In this document: piece after piece, positions 7,457 to 14,658 of the stretch
How positions within the stretch are numbered: position 1 is the stretch's first letter
Layout: each line of letters starts with the position of its first letter
The notes under the pieces: generated by a model
The model's database searches: none
Seen by the model: the letters and a program-made list of their open reading frames with translations, nothing else
What the model was told of the DNA's origin: nothing
Position numbers and translations under genes: made by a program
Origin: an uncultured Clostridium sp.
GTDB lineage: Bacteria; Bacillota; Clostridia; Lachnospirales; Lachnospiraceae
Direction of reading: 5' to 3'
Assembly (NCBI GenBank): GCA_900547035.1
Contig: URFM01000064.1
Location: 1-17,707, forward strand
DNA: 17,707 nt

Positions 7457-9208
7457 CTATCCTCGGTACCGGTTCAGACAGGCGAAAATTTCCTGAACCC
7501 TGGGCATGCACAGCCCCATAGCTCCGTAGGAGGTGTCGCCAATAGCCGTAAGGCCGCCCTTTTGGATTTCTTTCGTCAGCAGATCCACAATCTGCGAAAC
7601 GGTGTAGCGGGAGAACAGCTGCTTTTCCACGCACCAGCGCATCATCTGGGCCAGGGCCGCGGTCTGTTCGCTGTGAATCAGCTGTTCCACAAAGCGCAGG
7701 TCCACCTGTTCTTTTCCCACCTGAAGAGAATCTTTTCCGTAAACCTTGGTCTTAATCCGTTCCTCTCTCCGGGAATCCTCACGGCCTCCCCGGACGGAAC
7801 CGCTCCGCCCACTGTTTCTCCCGGAGGAGGCAGCGGCGGCGATGGATAGTTTCCGTCCGCCGGCGGGCAGGGAAAATCCTGGGGCAGAGGTAGTGGGGTC
7901 CTGGCCGTAGCGGACGCAGGCCTCCCTGACCTTCCGGGTAATATCAAAGGGCCGATAGCAATCCATCTGAATCACCGTATCCGCGATGTAGAAGTAAGCC
8001 CCCGAGCTTCCGGCCACCATCACTGTGGAAATGCCGGCCTTTTCATACAGGTCCCTGGCCCGCTCGATAAAGGGGGTGATGGGCTCCTTGTCCCGGCTGA
8101 TAATCTGCTGCATCAGCTCGTCCCGCAGCATGAAGTTGGTGGCGGAGGTGTCCTCGTCGATGAGGAAGGTTCTGGCGCCGGACTCGATGCCCTCAATGAC
8201 GCCCGCCGCCTGGGAGGTGCTCCCGCTGGCGTCCGGAGTGGAAAAGCAGCGTGTATCCCGGCCGTTTGGCAGGTCGTTGATGAACATGGAAATATTGACA
8301 TTGTTGATGCTTCTGCCGTCCTCGGCCCGAAGCTTCAGTGCCGTTTCATCCGTAATCACATACTCCCGCCCGTCCCCTGCGATGTGGTTGTAGACTCCCA
8401 GCTCCAGGGCCTTCAGCAGGGTAGACTTTCCGTGGTATCCTCCGCCTACAATCAGGGTGATGCCGCGGCGGATTCCCATGCCGTTTGTGGGGCCTTTATG
8501 GGGCAGATTCAGTGTTACCTTTAAACTTTCCGGAGAGAAAAATGCCACACCCCCTTTCATGGGCCTGCTGGAAACTCCGCTTTCCCGGGGAAGAACGGAG
8601 CCGTCGGCTACAAAGGCAGCCAAATCCAGCCGTTTTAATTCCTGGCGGATAAAGTGCTGGTCCTCCGCCAAATCCGCCACTGCCTGGACCTCTTTGGGAT
8701 TGCGGCTGCGGTAGAAAAATACGCTCTGCACGCATTTCGGCAGAAAATCGAAAAGGATTTTAATCAGTTCACCGGAATTGATGGTCCTGCCGAAGGCGGG
8801 AAAGCCCACCTCGAAGCGGGCGGTGATGCCCTTCTCATCACACTGGCAGGCGGTGCGGGAAAGGATTTCCGGCCCCGGATTGCTGGTGGCGATGAGGCCG
8901 CTTTTTCCTGAGCCCTTTGCCTTAAAATTAAACTGGGCGATTTCGCCGGCAAACTGGCGGACCAGATAATCCTCAAAGGCGGTTCGTTTCCAGGGCGTAT
9001 CAAAGAGGAAGGCGGGATATCCGGCCTTCTGGTGGGAAACGGTTACGCTGACCTTGGAGGGGGAGGCAAAGGGGTCTCCCTGGACATGGTCAATGGACAA
9101 TATATATCCCCCAAAGGCGTAGGCGCCCTGAGCGGATTTGTAAGCCGGATAGCTTTTATGGTCAATGGATTCCAGTAAACGTCTCAAATCTTCAGCTTGC
9201 TTCATCAT
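7457..9208 (-). CDS. Predicted ABC-class ATPase (PF09818 family)
   Basis: The protein has 583 residues from the ATG at 9208. An AAAGGA site is nine bases away from that ATG but directly abuts the upstream ATG at 9217, so 9208 is preferred. After a roughly 240-residue N-terminal domain come Walker A GGGYHGKST (about 255-263), a signature-like STSQAAGV (about 330-337) and Walker B FLIDEDTSATNF (about 348-359) with catalytic Glu after the DE pair. This order matches the soluble 'predicted ATPase of the ABC class' family, not a transporter subunit. Relatives include a protein of trypanosome RNA-editing complexes, hinting at nucleic acid binding. A Ser/Arg/Gly-rich basic stretch at about 460-486 (RNSGRSGSVRGGRE) would also fit that. 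It is the first gene of the minus-strand operon and has its own promoter. The cellular role is unknown. Confidence 0.87.
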   Translation of the reverse strand: MMKQAEDLRRLLESIDHKSYPAYKSAQGAYAFGGYILSIDHVQGDPFASPSKVSVTVSHQKAGYPAFLFDTPWKRTAFEDYLVRQFAGEIAQFNFKAKGSGKSGLIATSNPGPEILSRTACQCDEKGITARFEVGFPAFGRTINSGELIKILFDFLPKCVQSVFFYRSRNPKEVQAVADLAEDQHFIRQELKRLDLAAFVADGSVLPRESGVSSRPMKGGVAFFSPESLKVTLNLPHKGPTNGMGIRRGITLIVGGGYHGKSTLLKALELGVYNHIAGDGREYVITDETALKLRAEDGRSINNVNISMFINDLPNGRDTRCFSTPDASGSTSQAAGVIEGIESGARTFLIDEDTSATNFMLRDELMQQIISRDKEPITPFIERARDLYEKAGISTVMVAGSSGAYFYIADTVIQMDCYRPFDITRKVREACVRYGQDPTTSAPGFSLPAGGRKLSIAAAASSGRNSGRSGSVRGGREDSRREERIKTKVYGKDSLQVGKEQVDLRFVEQLIHSEQTAALAQMMRWCVEKQLFSRYTVSQIVDLLTKEIQKGGLTAIGDTSYGAMGLCMPRVQEIFACLNRYRG

Positions 9209-9227
9209 AATCTCCATTCCTTTTATT

Positions 9228-9279
9228 AGACGGCGGGTGTCTTCCTGCCCGGATCTGCCCGCTGTCTGAAACTGTTACC
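9228..9279. repeat. Degenerate palindromic repeat, copy 3 of the AACAGTTCAGGACG family
   Basis: On the plus strand GCTGTCTGAAACTGTTAC (9261-9278) resembles the right end of the 115-bp element (GCCGTCCTGAACTGTTAC), with one substitution and two compensating single-base indels. The partner arm is AGACGGCGGG (9228-9237), which pairs with CCCGCTGTCT (9258-9267) except for one mismatch. On the minus strand it starts two bases after the ATPase -10, so the hairpin would form the 5' leader of that mRNA just before the ribosome site. Confidence 0.5.
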
Positions 9280-9308
9280 ATTTTAAAGCAGAAAAAGAAC
9301 CATTGCAA
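9280..9308 (-). promoter_or_regulatory. Promoter of the minus-strand four-gene operon
   Basis: On the minus strand TTGCAA (9308-9303) and TAAAAT (9285-9280) are separated by exactly 17 bp. It is back to back with the dac promoter. Confidence 0.7.
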
Positions 9309-9321
9309 GTATTTTCGCGGA

Positions 9322-9350
9322 TTGACGATTAATGATGAAAATGGTAAACT
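9322..9350 (+). promoter_or_regulatory. Promoter of the carboxypeptidase gene and downstream run
   Basis: TTGACG (9322-9327) and TAAACT (9345-9350) are separated by exactly 17 bp. Transcription would start near 9357, at the left end of the 115-bp repeat element, giving a leader of about 130 nt. Confidence 0.7.
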
Positions 9351-9353
9351 GAC

Positions 9354-9468
9354 TGTGACAGTTCAGGACGGCGCCTCATCCGATGTGAACACAGGGGCAA
9401 AAGTACGTTGATAAGCGAGCTTAACGCCTGTTTTTGCCCCTGCTTTCTCGCCGTCCTGAACTGTTACA
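9354..9468. repeat. 115-bp MITE-like element with nested inverted repeats, copy 2 of the family
   Basis: The ends are 20-base terminal inverted repeats with 19 matches: TGTGACAGTTCAGGACGGCG (9354-9373) against CGCCGTCCTGAACTGTTACA (9449-9468). Inside is a second perfect 11-base inverted repeat, CAGGGGCAAAA (9392-9402) with TTTTGCCCCTG (9432-9442). The element holds no gene, and no clear target-site duplication is visible. It lies wholly inside the transcribed leader of the carboxypeptidase gene, ending 21 bases before the ATG. Mobility is inferred from structure and from the related copies at 3843 and 9228-9279. Confidence 0.7.
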
Positions 9469-9489
9469 AAACATTTGGGAGATTTCAGC

Positions 9490-10959
9490 ATGAAGGGGAT
9501 ACTGAAAAAGATGGCCGGTCTGCTGCTGGCAGCCGGCCTTAGTATAGGATGCGCGGGAACGGCCCTGGCAAGGCCGGACTGGCCTTCGGACATGGGAATC
9601 ATGGCTGAGGGCGGCATCGTTATGGATTTTAACTCGGGGGCCGTCATCTTCGGACAGAATATCCACCAGGCCTCCCCGCCGGCCAGCATCACAAAGCTGC
9701 TCACCGCCCTGGTGGTCCTGGAGAACAGCTCTTTAGACGAAACGGTCACCTTTTCTTACGACGCCGTCAACAATGTGGAAGCCGGAAGCGGCAACAAGCT
9801 AAGTCTGGAGACCGGGGACCAGCTGTCGGTGGAGGACTGCCTGTATGCCATGCTTCTGGTGTCCAGCAATCAGGCGGCCAACGCCCTGGCAGAACATGTG
9901 GCAGGCAGCCGGGACGGCTTTGTGGAGATGATGAACCAAAAGATTGAGGAGCTGGGCTGCAGGGAGAGCCAGTTCGCCAATCCCTCGGGCCTCAACGATG
10001 ACAATCAGTACGTCAGCCCCTACGATATGGCCCTTATTGCCAGGGCGGCATTTTCCAATGAAACCCTGCTGACCATTGATTCAGCTAAAACATACGAAAT
10101 GCCGGCCACCATCAACAACCCCGACGGCGCGACCATCCAGATGGAGCATCGCCTTCTGGTGACGGAGGACCCATCCAGCGAATTTTACTGCGAAGGAGCT
10201 GTGGCGGGAAAGACGGGCTACACTTCCCTGGCGGGAAACACCCTGGTAACCTACGCGAAACGGGACGGACAGGAACTGATTGCGGTAGTGTTAAAAGGAA
10301 GCCAGCCTCAGTATTATCTGGACTCCAAAACCCTTCTGGAATTCGGATTTAACAACTTTCAGAACTGGAATATCGCGGAAAATGAAACGGCCTATACCAC
10401 CGGGGAGGAGCTCATCGCCATTGGGGAGACCCAGTACGAGCCATCGGACCTCTCCCTGGAGGAAAACGCCCAGATTACCCTTCCGAATACGGCCCAGTTT
10501 TCCGATGCGGACCGGGAACTGGTGACGGATTTGGGGGAGGACGCCCCCATGGGAGCCGTTGCCCTAGTTCAGTATACCTATAATGACCGGAATATCGGCT
10601 CGTCCTATCTTTACTCCGCCAGTGCTCTCCAGGAGGCCCAGGAGGAGAGCGCGGAACAAGCCCGGAATGAATCCCAGGCACAGCTTCAGGAAACCCAGGC
10701 TTCCACTGAGCCGGAGGCTACACGTCGGGGAGTTTCAGTGAGGATGATCCTAATTCCGGCGCTTGCTTTAATAGCACTGGCGGCAATCGCCGGATTGACG
10801 TTTTATATTCTCCGGCAGCGGAAGCGGGAGCAGGAGGAGCTGGCCCGCCGAAGGGAGCGGCGCCTGAAACGTCTGAGAGAGAGCGGCGTCAGCGAGGAAG
10901 AATTTGAACGCCTGCGCCAGGAGCGTTTTGGCGATAAGCCGGGAAAAAGGAGGCGTTAG
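9490..10959 (+). CDS. D-alanyl-D-alanine carboxypeptidase (peptidase S11, low-molecular-weight PBP)
   Basis: The protein has 489 residues from the ATG at 9490, which has GGGAG eight bases upstream. The signal peptide (1-27) has likely cleavage at ALA-RP. The three penicillin-binding motifs are in order: SITK (S66-K69, acylated serine S66), SSN (125-127) and KTG (241-243). These enzymes remove the terminal D-Ala from peptidoglycan pentapeptides outside the membrane. The C-terminal part differs from the classic amphipathic anchor. A Gln/Glu-rich linker leads to a true transmembrane helix (about 419-441), then a very basic cytoplasmic tail of about 48 residues with RRRERRLKRLRE and RRR at the very end. 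It is the first gene of the plus-strand run. The exact paralog (DacA, DacB or DacF type) cannot be fixed. Confidence 0.92.
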   Translation: MKGILKKMAGLLLAAGLSIGCAGTALARPDWPSDMGIMAEGGIVMDFNSGAVIFGQNIHQASPPASITKLLTALVVLENSSLDETVTFSYDAVNNVEAGSGNKLSLETGDQLSVEDCLYAMLLVSSNQAANALAEHVAGSRDGFVEMMNQKIEELGCRESQFANPSGLNDDNQYVSPYDMALIARAAFSNETLLTIDSAKTYEMPATINNPDGATIQMEHRLLVTEDPSSEFYCEGAVAGKTGYTSLAGNTLVTYAKRDGQELIAVVLKGSQPQYYLDSKTLLEFGFNNFQNWNIAENETAYTTGEELIAIGETQYEPSDLSLEENAQITLPNTAQFSDADRELVTDLGEDAPMGAVALVQYTYNDRNIGSSYLYSASALQEAQEESAEQARNESQAQLQETQASTEPEATRRGVSVRMILIPALALIALAAIAGLTFYILRQRKREQEELARRRERRLKRLRESGVSEEEFERLRQERFGDKPGKRRR

Positions 10960-10964
10960 GAACT

Positions 10965-11585
10965 ATGGAATGGCCGGAAAAAATCATCATCGGAATAGGA
11001 GAAGAGTGGAAAAAGGGGCCGGACGCCGGGAGCGAAAAGCGTCTGAGAGAAGCCTATGAGGCCTTGTATCAGCAGGTTCAGGGAAAAGATTACTGGGTGT
11101 CCACTACGGTAACGGACGGCCTGATTTATGAAACGGCCTTTGACCCCAAGCGAATTACCGCTCCCTGCGGCAATGACCACTGGTTCCAGTGTTCCAAGGC
11201 CTGTACGAAGGACATCTGGGAGGAAGGGGAAGTACCGGAGGGAATCTGTCCCCACTGCGGAGCGCCTCTGACGGCCAATACTGTTCAGGCGGACCCTTAC
11301 ATCGAGGAAGGATACCTGCCCCAGTGGGAAGCCTATAAAAAATGGCAGGCCACCATCCTGAACCGGGACTTGCTGCTGCTGGAACTGGGAGTAGGGCTGG
11401 CCTATCCTACGGTAATCCGCTGGCCTTTCGAACGGATTGCCATGCTCAGCAAAAAGGCCAGGCTGCTTCGGGTCCACGAAACCTTGAGCCAGCTTCCGGA
11501 AGGGCTGGAGCGGGGACAGCGGATCAAGGAAAATTCGGTGGACTGGGTTTTGGATACATTGAGAGAAACTTCAGAAAATAAGTGA
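10965..11585 (+). CDS. Divergent Sir2-like protein lacking the NAD-binding N-terminus
   Basis: The 206-residue product aligns in pattern with the C-terminal two thirds of SIR2-family proteins of Firmicutes. It shows WVSTTVTDGLIYETAFDPKRI (from residue 44), a zinc site of C76/C80 and C95/C98 (FQCSKAC and CPHCG), and LLLELGVGLAYPTVIRWPFE (137-156). The Rossmann start with GAGxS is missing, and the usual TTNxDG is TTVTDG, so NAD-dependent deacylation is doubtful. A ribosome site (AAAGGAGG, 10946-10953) lies inside the end of the carboxypeptidase gene, whose stop is only five bases upstream. hisH follows 19 bp downstream. It may be a binding or structural relative rather than an enzyme. The fold assignment is from motif memory. 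Confidence 0.7.
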   Translation: MEWPEKIIIGIGEEWKKGPDAGSEKRLREAYEALYQQVQGKDYWVSTTVTDGLIYETAFDPKRITAPCGNDHWFQCSKACTKDIWEEGEVPEGICPHCGAPLTANTVQADPYIEEGYLPQWEAYKKWQATILNRDLLLLELGVGLAYPTVIRWPFERIAMLSKKARLLRVHETLSQLPEGLERGQRIKENSVDWVLDTLRETSENK

Positions 11586-11604
11586 CAGCAAGGGAGGAAG
11601 GAAT

Positions 11605-12210
11605 ATGGTAGCGATCATTGATTATGATGCGGGCAATCTGCGCAGCGTGGAGAAGGCCCTGGAAGCTCTGGGAGCAGAGACGGTGGTGACCAGGGATTCT
11701 GAGGTGATTGCAGGCAGCAGCCGGGTCATCCTGCCTGGGGTGGGATCCTTCGGGGACGCCATGGAGCGGCTGAATCAGTATGGCCTGCCGGATGTGATTC
11801 GCAGGACCGTATCCGGGAATAAGCCTTTTCTGGGAATCTGTTTGGGGCTGCAGCTTCTTTTTGAGGAAAGTGAGGAGAGCCCGGGAGTTCCAGGTCTTGG
11901 CATACTGAAAGGGAAAATCCTGAAGATTCCTCAGACAGAAGGGCTGAAGATTCCCCATATGGGCTGGAACTCCCTGAACCTGAAGCCGGACAGCCGGCTG
12001 TTTGCGGGAATCCGGGACCAGGAATATGTGTACTTCGTCCACTCCTATTATCTGAAGGCCCAGGAGGAGAGCCAGGTGGCCGCCACGACCTGGTACGGAA
12101 CCGAGATTCACGCCGCGGTGGAGGCGGGGAATGTGTTTGCCTGCCAGTTCCACCCGGAAAAAAGCGGCGATACCGGTCTTCGGATTTTGAAAAATTTTCT
12201 GGAAGTATAG
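11605..12210 (+). CDS. hisH: Imidazole glycerol phosphate synthase, glutaminase subunit
   Basis: This 201-residue class I glutamine amidotransferase has the catalytic triad C79 (GICLGLQ), H183 and E185 (FHPEKS) and the PGVGSFG oxyanion strand (44-50). HisH splits glutamine and channels ammonia to HisF, which uses it to make imidazole glycerol phosphate and AICAR in histidine biosynthesis. The start is set by a GGGAGGAAGG purine tract just before the ATG. hisF begins 12 bp after the stop, as expected for the two subunits of one enzyme. No other his gene is in the window. Confidence 0.96.
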   Translation: MVAIIDYDAGNLRSVEKALEALGAETVVTRDSEVIAGSSRVILPGVGSFGDAMERLNQYGLPDVIRRTVSGNKPFLGICLGLQLLFEESEESPGVPGLGILKGKILKIPQTEGLKIPHMGWNSLNLKPDSRLFAGIRDQEYVYFVHSYYLKAQEESQVAATTWYGTEIHAAVEAGNVFACQFHPEKSGDTGLRILKNFLEV

Positions 12211-12222
12211 GAGGGGAATGGA

Positions 12223-12984
12223 ATGTTTACAAAACGGATTATTCCCTGCCTGGACGTAAAAAACGGACGGGTGGTCAAGGGCGTTAATTTTGTGGATTTA
12301 AAGGATGCGGGAGACCCGGTGGAAATCGGGGCCGCCTACGGAAAGGCCGGGGCGGACGAGCTGGTATTTCTGGACATTACCGCCTCCTCGGACAACCGGA
12401 AGACGGTGGTGGATATGGTGCGCCGGGTGGCGGAGACCGTATTTATCCCCTTTACCGTGGGCGGAGGTATCCGGACGGTGGAGGATTTCCGGCTCCTGCT
12501 GAGAGAGGGAGCGGACAAGATTTCCGTCAACTCCGCGGCGATTATGGACCCGGAGCTCATCAGCCGGGCAGCGGATAAATTCGGGAGCCAGTGCGTGGTG
12601 GTGGCCATTGACGCCAAGCGCCGGGCGGACGGCAGCGGCTGGAACATTTACAAGAACGGCGGCCGGGTGGATATGGGAATCGATGCCCTGGAGTGGGCCG
12701 TGAAGGCGGAGAAGCTGGGAGCTGGGGAAATCCTTTTGACCAGCATGGACTGTGACGGCACGAAAAACGGATATGATATTCCCCTGACCAGAGCGGTGGC
12801 CCAGGCGGTCTCCATCCCGGTCATCGCCTCCGGCGGAGCCGGGACCAGGGAGCATTTCTACGATGCTCTGACAGAAGGAAAGGTGGACGCAGTGCTGGCC
12901 GCCTCCCTGTTCCATTACAAGGAGCTGGAAATCCGGGATTTGAAGGAATACCTGGCCGGCCGGGGCGTCAGCGTCCGGCTGTAG
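12223..12984 (+). CDS. hisF: Imidazole glycerol phosphate synthase, cyclase subunit
   Basis: This 253-residue (beta/alpha)8 barrel protein is of full family length. Catalytic D11 (PCLDV) and D130 (VVAID) are in the expected places, and the phosphate-binding loops TVGGGIRT (78-85) and IASGGAG near the C-terminus are intact. With HisH it converts PRFAR plus ammonia to imidazole glycerol phosphate and AICAR, linking histidine and purine synthesis. A GGAGGGG site lies six bases before the ATG. The next gene, ung, follows 32 bp downstream. Confidence 0.96.
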   Translation: MFTKRIIPCLDVKNGRVVKGVNFVDLKDAGDPVEIGAAYGKAGADELVFLDITASSDNRKTVVDMVRRVAETVFIPFTVGGGIRTVEDFRLLLREGADKISVNSAAIMDPELISRAADKFGSQCVVVAIDAKRRADGSGWNIYKNGGRVDMGIDALEWAVKAEKLGAGEILLTSMDCDGTKNGYDIPLTRAVAQAVSIPVIASGGAGTREHFYDALTEGKVDAVLAASLFHYKELEIRDLKEYLAGRGVSVRL

Positions 12985-13016
12985 ACAAAAGAAGACAAGA
13001 AGGAGAACTTAAAAGA

Positions 13017-13691
13017 ATGGCGGCAATTTCAAATGACTGGCTAAAGCCTCTAAGCGGGGAATTTAAAAAGCCCTATTACCGGAAACTGTACGATACGGTG
13101 AAGCACGAATACGAAACCAGAAGGGTTTTTCCGGACCCGGATGATATTTTCAATGCTTTTGCCTTTACCCCTCTTTCCAAGGTAAAGGTGGTCATACTGG
13201 GGCAGGATCCCTATCACAATTACGGACAGGCCCACGGACTCAGCTTTTCCGTCAAGCCCGACGTGGAGATTCCACCATCCCTGGCCAATATTTACCAGGA
13301 GCTTCACGATGATTTGGGCTGCTATATCCCAAACAACGGTTATCTGAAAAAATGGGCGGACCAGGGGGTGCTGCTGTTAAACACCGTTCTGACGGTCCGG
13401 GCCCATCAGGCTAACTCCCACCGGGATATCGGCTGGGAGGAATTTACGGATGCGGCCATCCGGATTTTAAATGACCAGGACCGCCCTATGGTATTTATTC
13501 TGTGGGGAAGGCCGGCACAGAGCAAGAAGCCCATGCTGACCAACCGGAAGCACCTGATTCTGGAGGCGCCTCATCCCAGTCCTTTGTCCGCCTTCCGGGG
13601 ATTCTTCGGAAGCCGTCCCTTCAGCAAAACAAACCGCTATCTGGAGGAAAACGGCCTGGCGCCCATTGACTGGCAGATTGAAAACGTATAG
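13017..13691 (+). CDS. ung: Uracil-DNA glycosylase, family 1
   Basis: This 224-residue protein is of normal UDG length. The water-activating motif GQDPYH (62-67, D64), the LLLNTVLTV strand (119-127) and the DNA-intercalating HPSPLSA loop (186-192, H186) are all intact. It removes uracil that arises in DNA by cytosine deamination or dUTP incorporation, starting base-excision repair. AAGGAG lies about 11 bases before the ATG. Its place after hisF suggests shared transcription from the upstream promoter, because no separate promoter or terminator is seen in the 32-bp gap. Confidence 0.96.
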   Translation: MAAISNDWLKPLSGEFKKPYYRKLYDTVKHEYETRRVFPDPDDIFNAFAFTPLSKVKVVILGQDPYHNYGQAHGLSFSVKPDVEIPPSLANIYQELHDDLGCYIPNNGYLKKWADQGVLLLNTVLTVRAHQANSHRDIGWEEFTDAAIRILNDQDRPMVFILWGRPAQSKKPMLTNRKHLILEAPHPSPLSAFRGFFGSRPFSKTNRYLEENGLAPIDWQIENV

Positions 13692-13797
13692 CCGGGCATA
13701 AGAAAGAAATGGAATACATAGAATGTAACGCGGCGCAGCGGCAGGAAGAGCCGGTGAATGGAAAGTCCGCGCAGCCATAGATGAAGGAGTAAAACGT

Positions 13798-14640
13798 ATG
13801 AGTCTTGTTGAAATCTTAAAAGTGCTGGTGCTGGGAATTGTGGAAGGATTTACCGAGTGGCTTCCCATCAGCAGCACCGGACATATGATTCTGGTAGATG
13901 AGATTATCCAGCTGAACCAGCCGGAGGCCTATAAAACGGTTTTTCGGGTGGTGATTCAGCTGGGCGCTATCCTGGCCGTGGTGCTGATGTATTTCCGGAA
14001 ACTGAATCCTCTGAGCCGATATAAAAATCAGAATCAAAAAGAGGCCACCTGGATTCTGTGGATTAAAATTATTGCGGCCTGCATCCCCGCGGCGGTATTC
14101 GGGCTTTTGCTGGACGACTGGATGGACGCCCATCTGTACAACGCCTATGTGGTGGCGGCTATGCTGATCCTCTACGGCGTTCTCTTTATCCTGCTGGAGA
14201 ACAGCCGCCTGGTGGCCAATCCTTCCATCCAGAAGGTGAGCCGGATTTCTCTGAAAACCGCCTTCTTCATCGGGCTGTTTCAGCTGCTGTCCCTAGTGCC
14301 CGGCACCTCCCGTTCCGGAGCCACTATCCTGGGAGCCATGATTCTGGGCTGCTCCAGGGGAGCGGCAGCGGAGTTCTCCTTCTTCCTGGGAGTCCCGGTG
14401 ATGTTCGGAGCCAGCCTTTTGAAGCTGGTAAAATACTTCCTGGACGGCAACGGCTTTTCCGGTCCCCAGGTATTTTACCTGATTTTCGGAATGGTGGTGG
14501 CCTTCGGCGTATCCGTCTACTCCATCAAATTTCTGATGAGCTATGTCCGTCGGAATGATTTTAAATTTTTCGGATATTACCGCATCATTTTGGGCGTCAT
14601 CGTGTTGTCCTACTTTGGAATAACGGCCCTGGCCGGTTAA
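13798..14640 (+). CDS. uppP: Undecaprenyl-diphosphate phosphatase
   Basis: This 280-residue polytopic membrane protein of the BacA/UppP family has both conserved catalytic regions: GIVEGFTEWLPISSTGH (13-29, with E16, E20 and H29) and VPGTSRSGAT (167-176, with R172). It removes the outer phosphate from undecaprenyl diphosphate, recycling the lipid carrier for peptidoglycan and other wall polymers. Loss or excess affects bacitracin sensitivity. GAAGGAG lies eight bases before the ATG. It is the last gene of the plus-strand run, 106 bp after ung, and its stop is 18 bp from the convergent DAHP synthase stop. No clear terminator is visible in that gap. Confidence 0.95.
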   Translation: MSLVEILKVLVLGIVEGFTEWLPISSTGHMILVDEIIQLNQPEAYKTVFRVVIQLGAILAVVLMYFRKLNPLSRYKNQNQKEATWILWIKIIAACIPAAVFGLLLDDWMDAHLYNAYVVAAMLILYGVLFILLENSRLVANPSIQKVSRISLKTAFFIGLFQLLSLVPGTSRSGATILGAMILGCSRGAAAEFSFFLGVPVMFGASLLKLVKYFLDGNGFSGPQVFYLIFGMVVAFGVSVYSIKFLMSYVRRNDFKFFGYYRIILGVIVLSYFGITALAG

Positions 14641-14658
14641 GGCAAGAGCCGTCAAAGG

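Noticed and set aside
12298..12915. Antisense open frame of 205 codons inside hisF
   Set aside because: Same reasoning: a GC-rich coding shadow with no initiation signals.
13709..13780. A 23-codon open frame between ung and uppP
   Set aside because: It starts after a weak AAGAAAG sequence, has no recognisable motif, and chance frames of this size are common. It is not listed as a gene.
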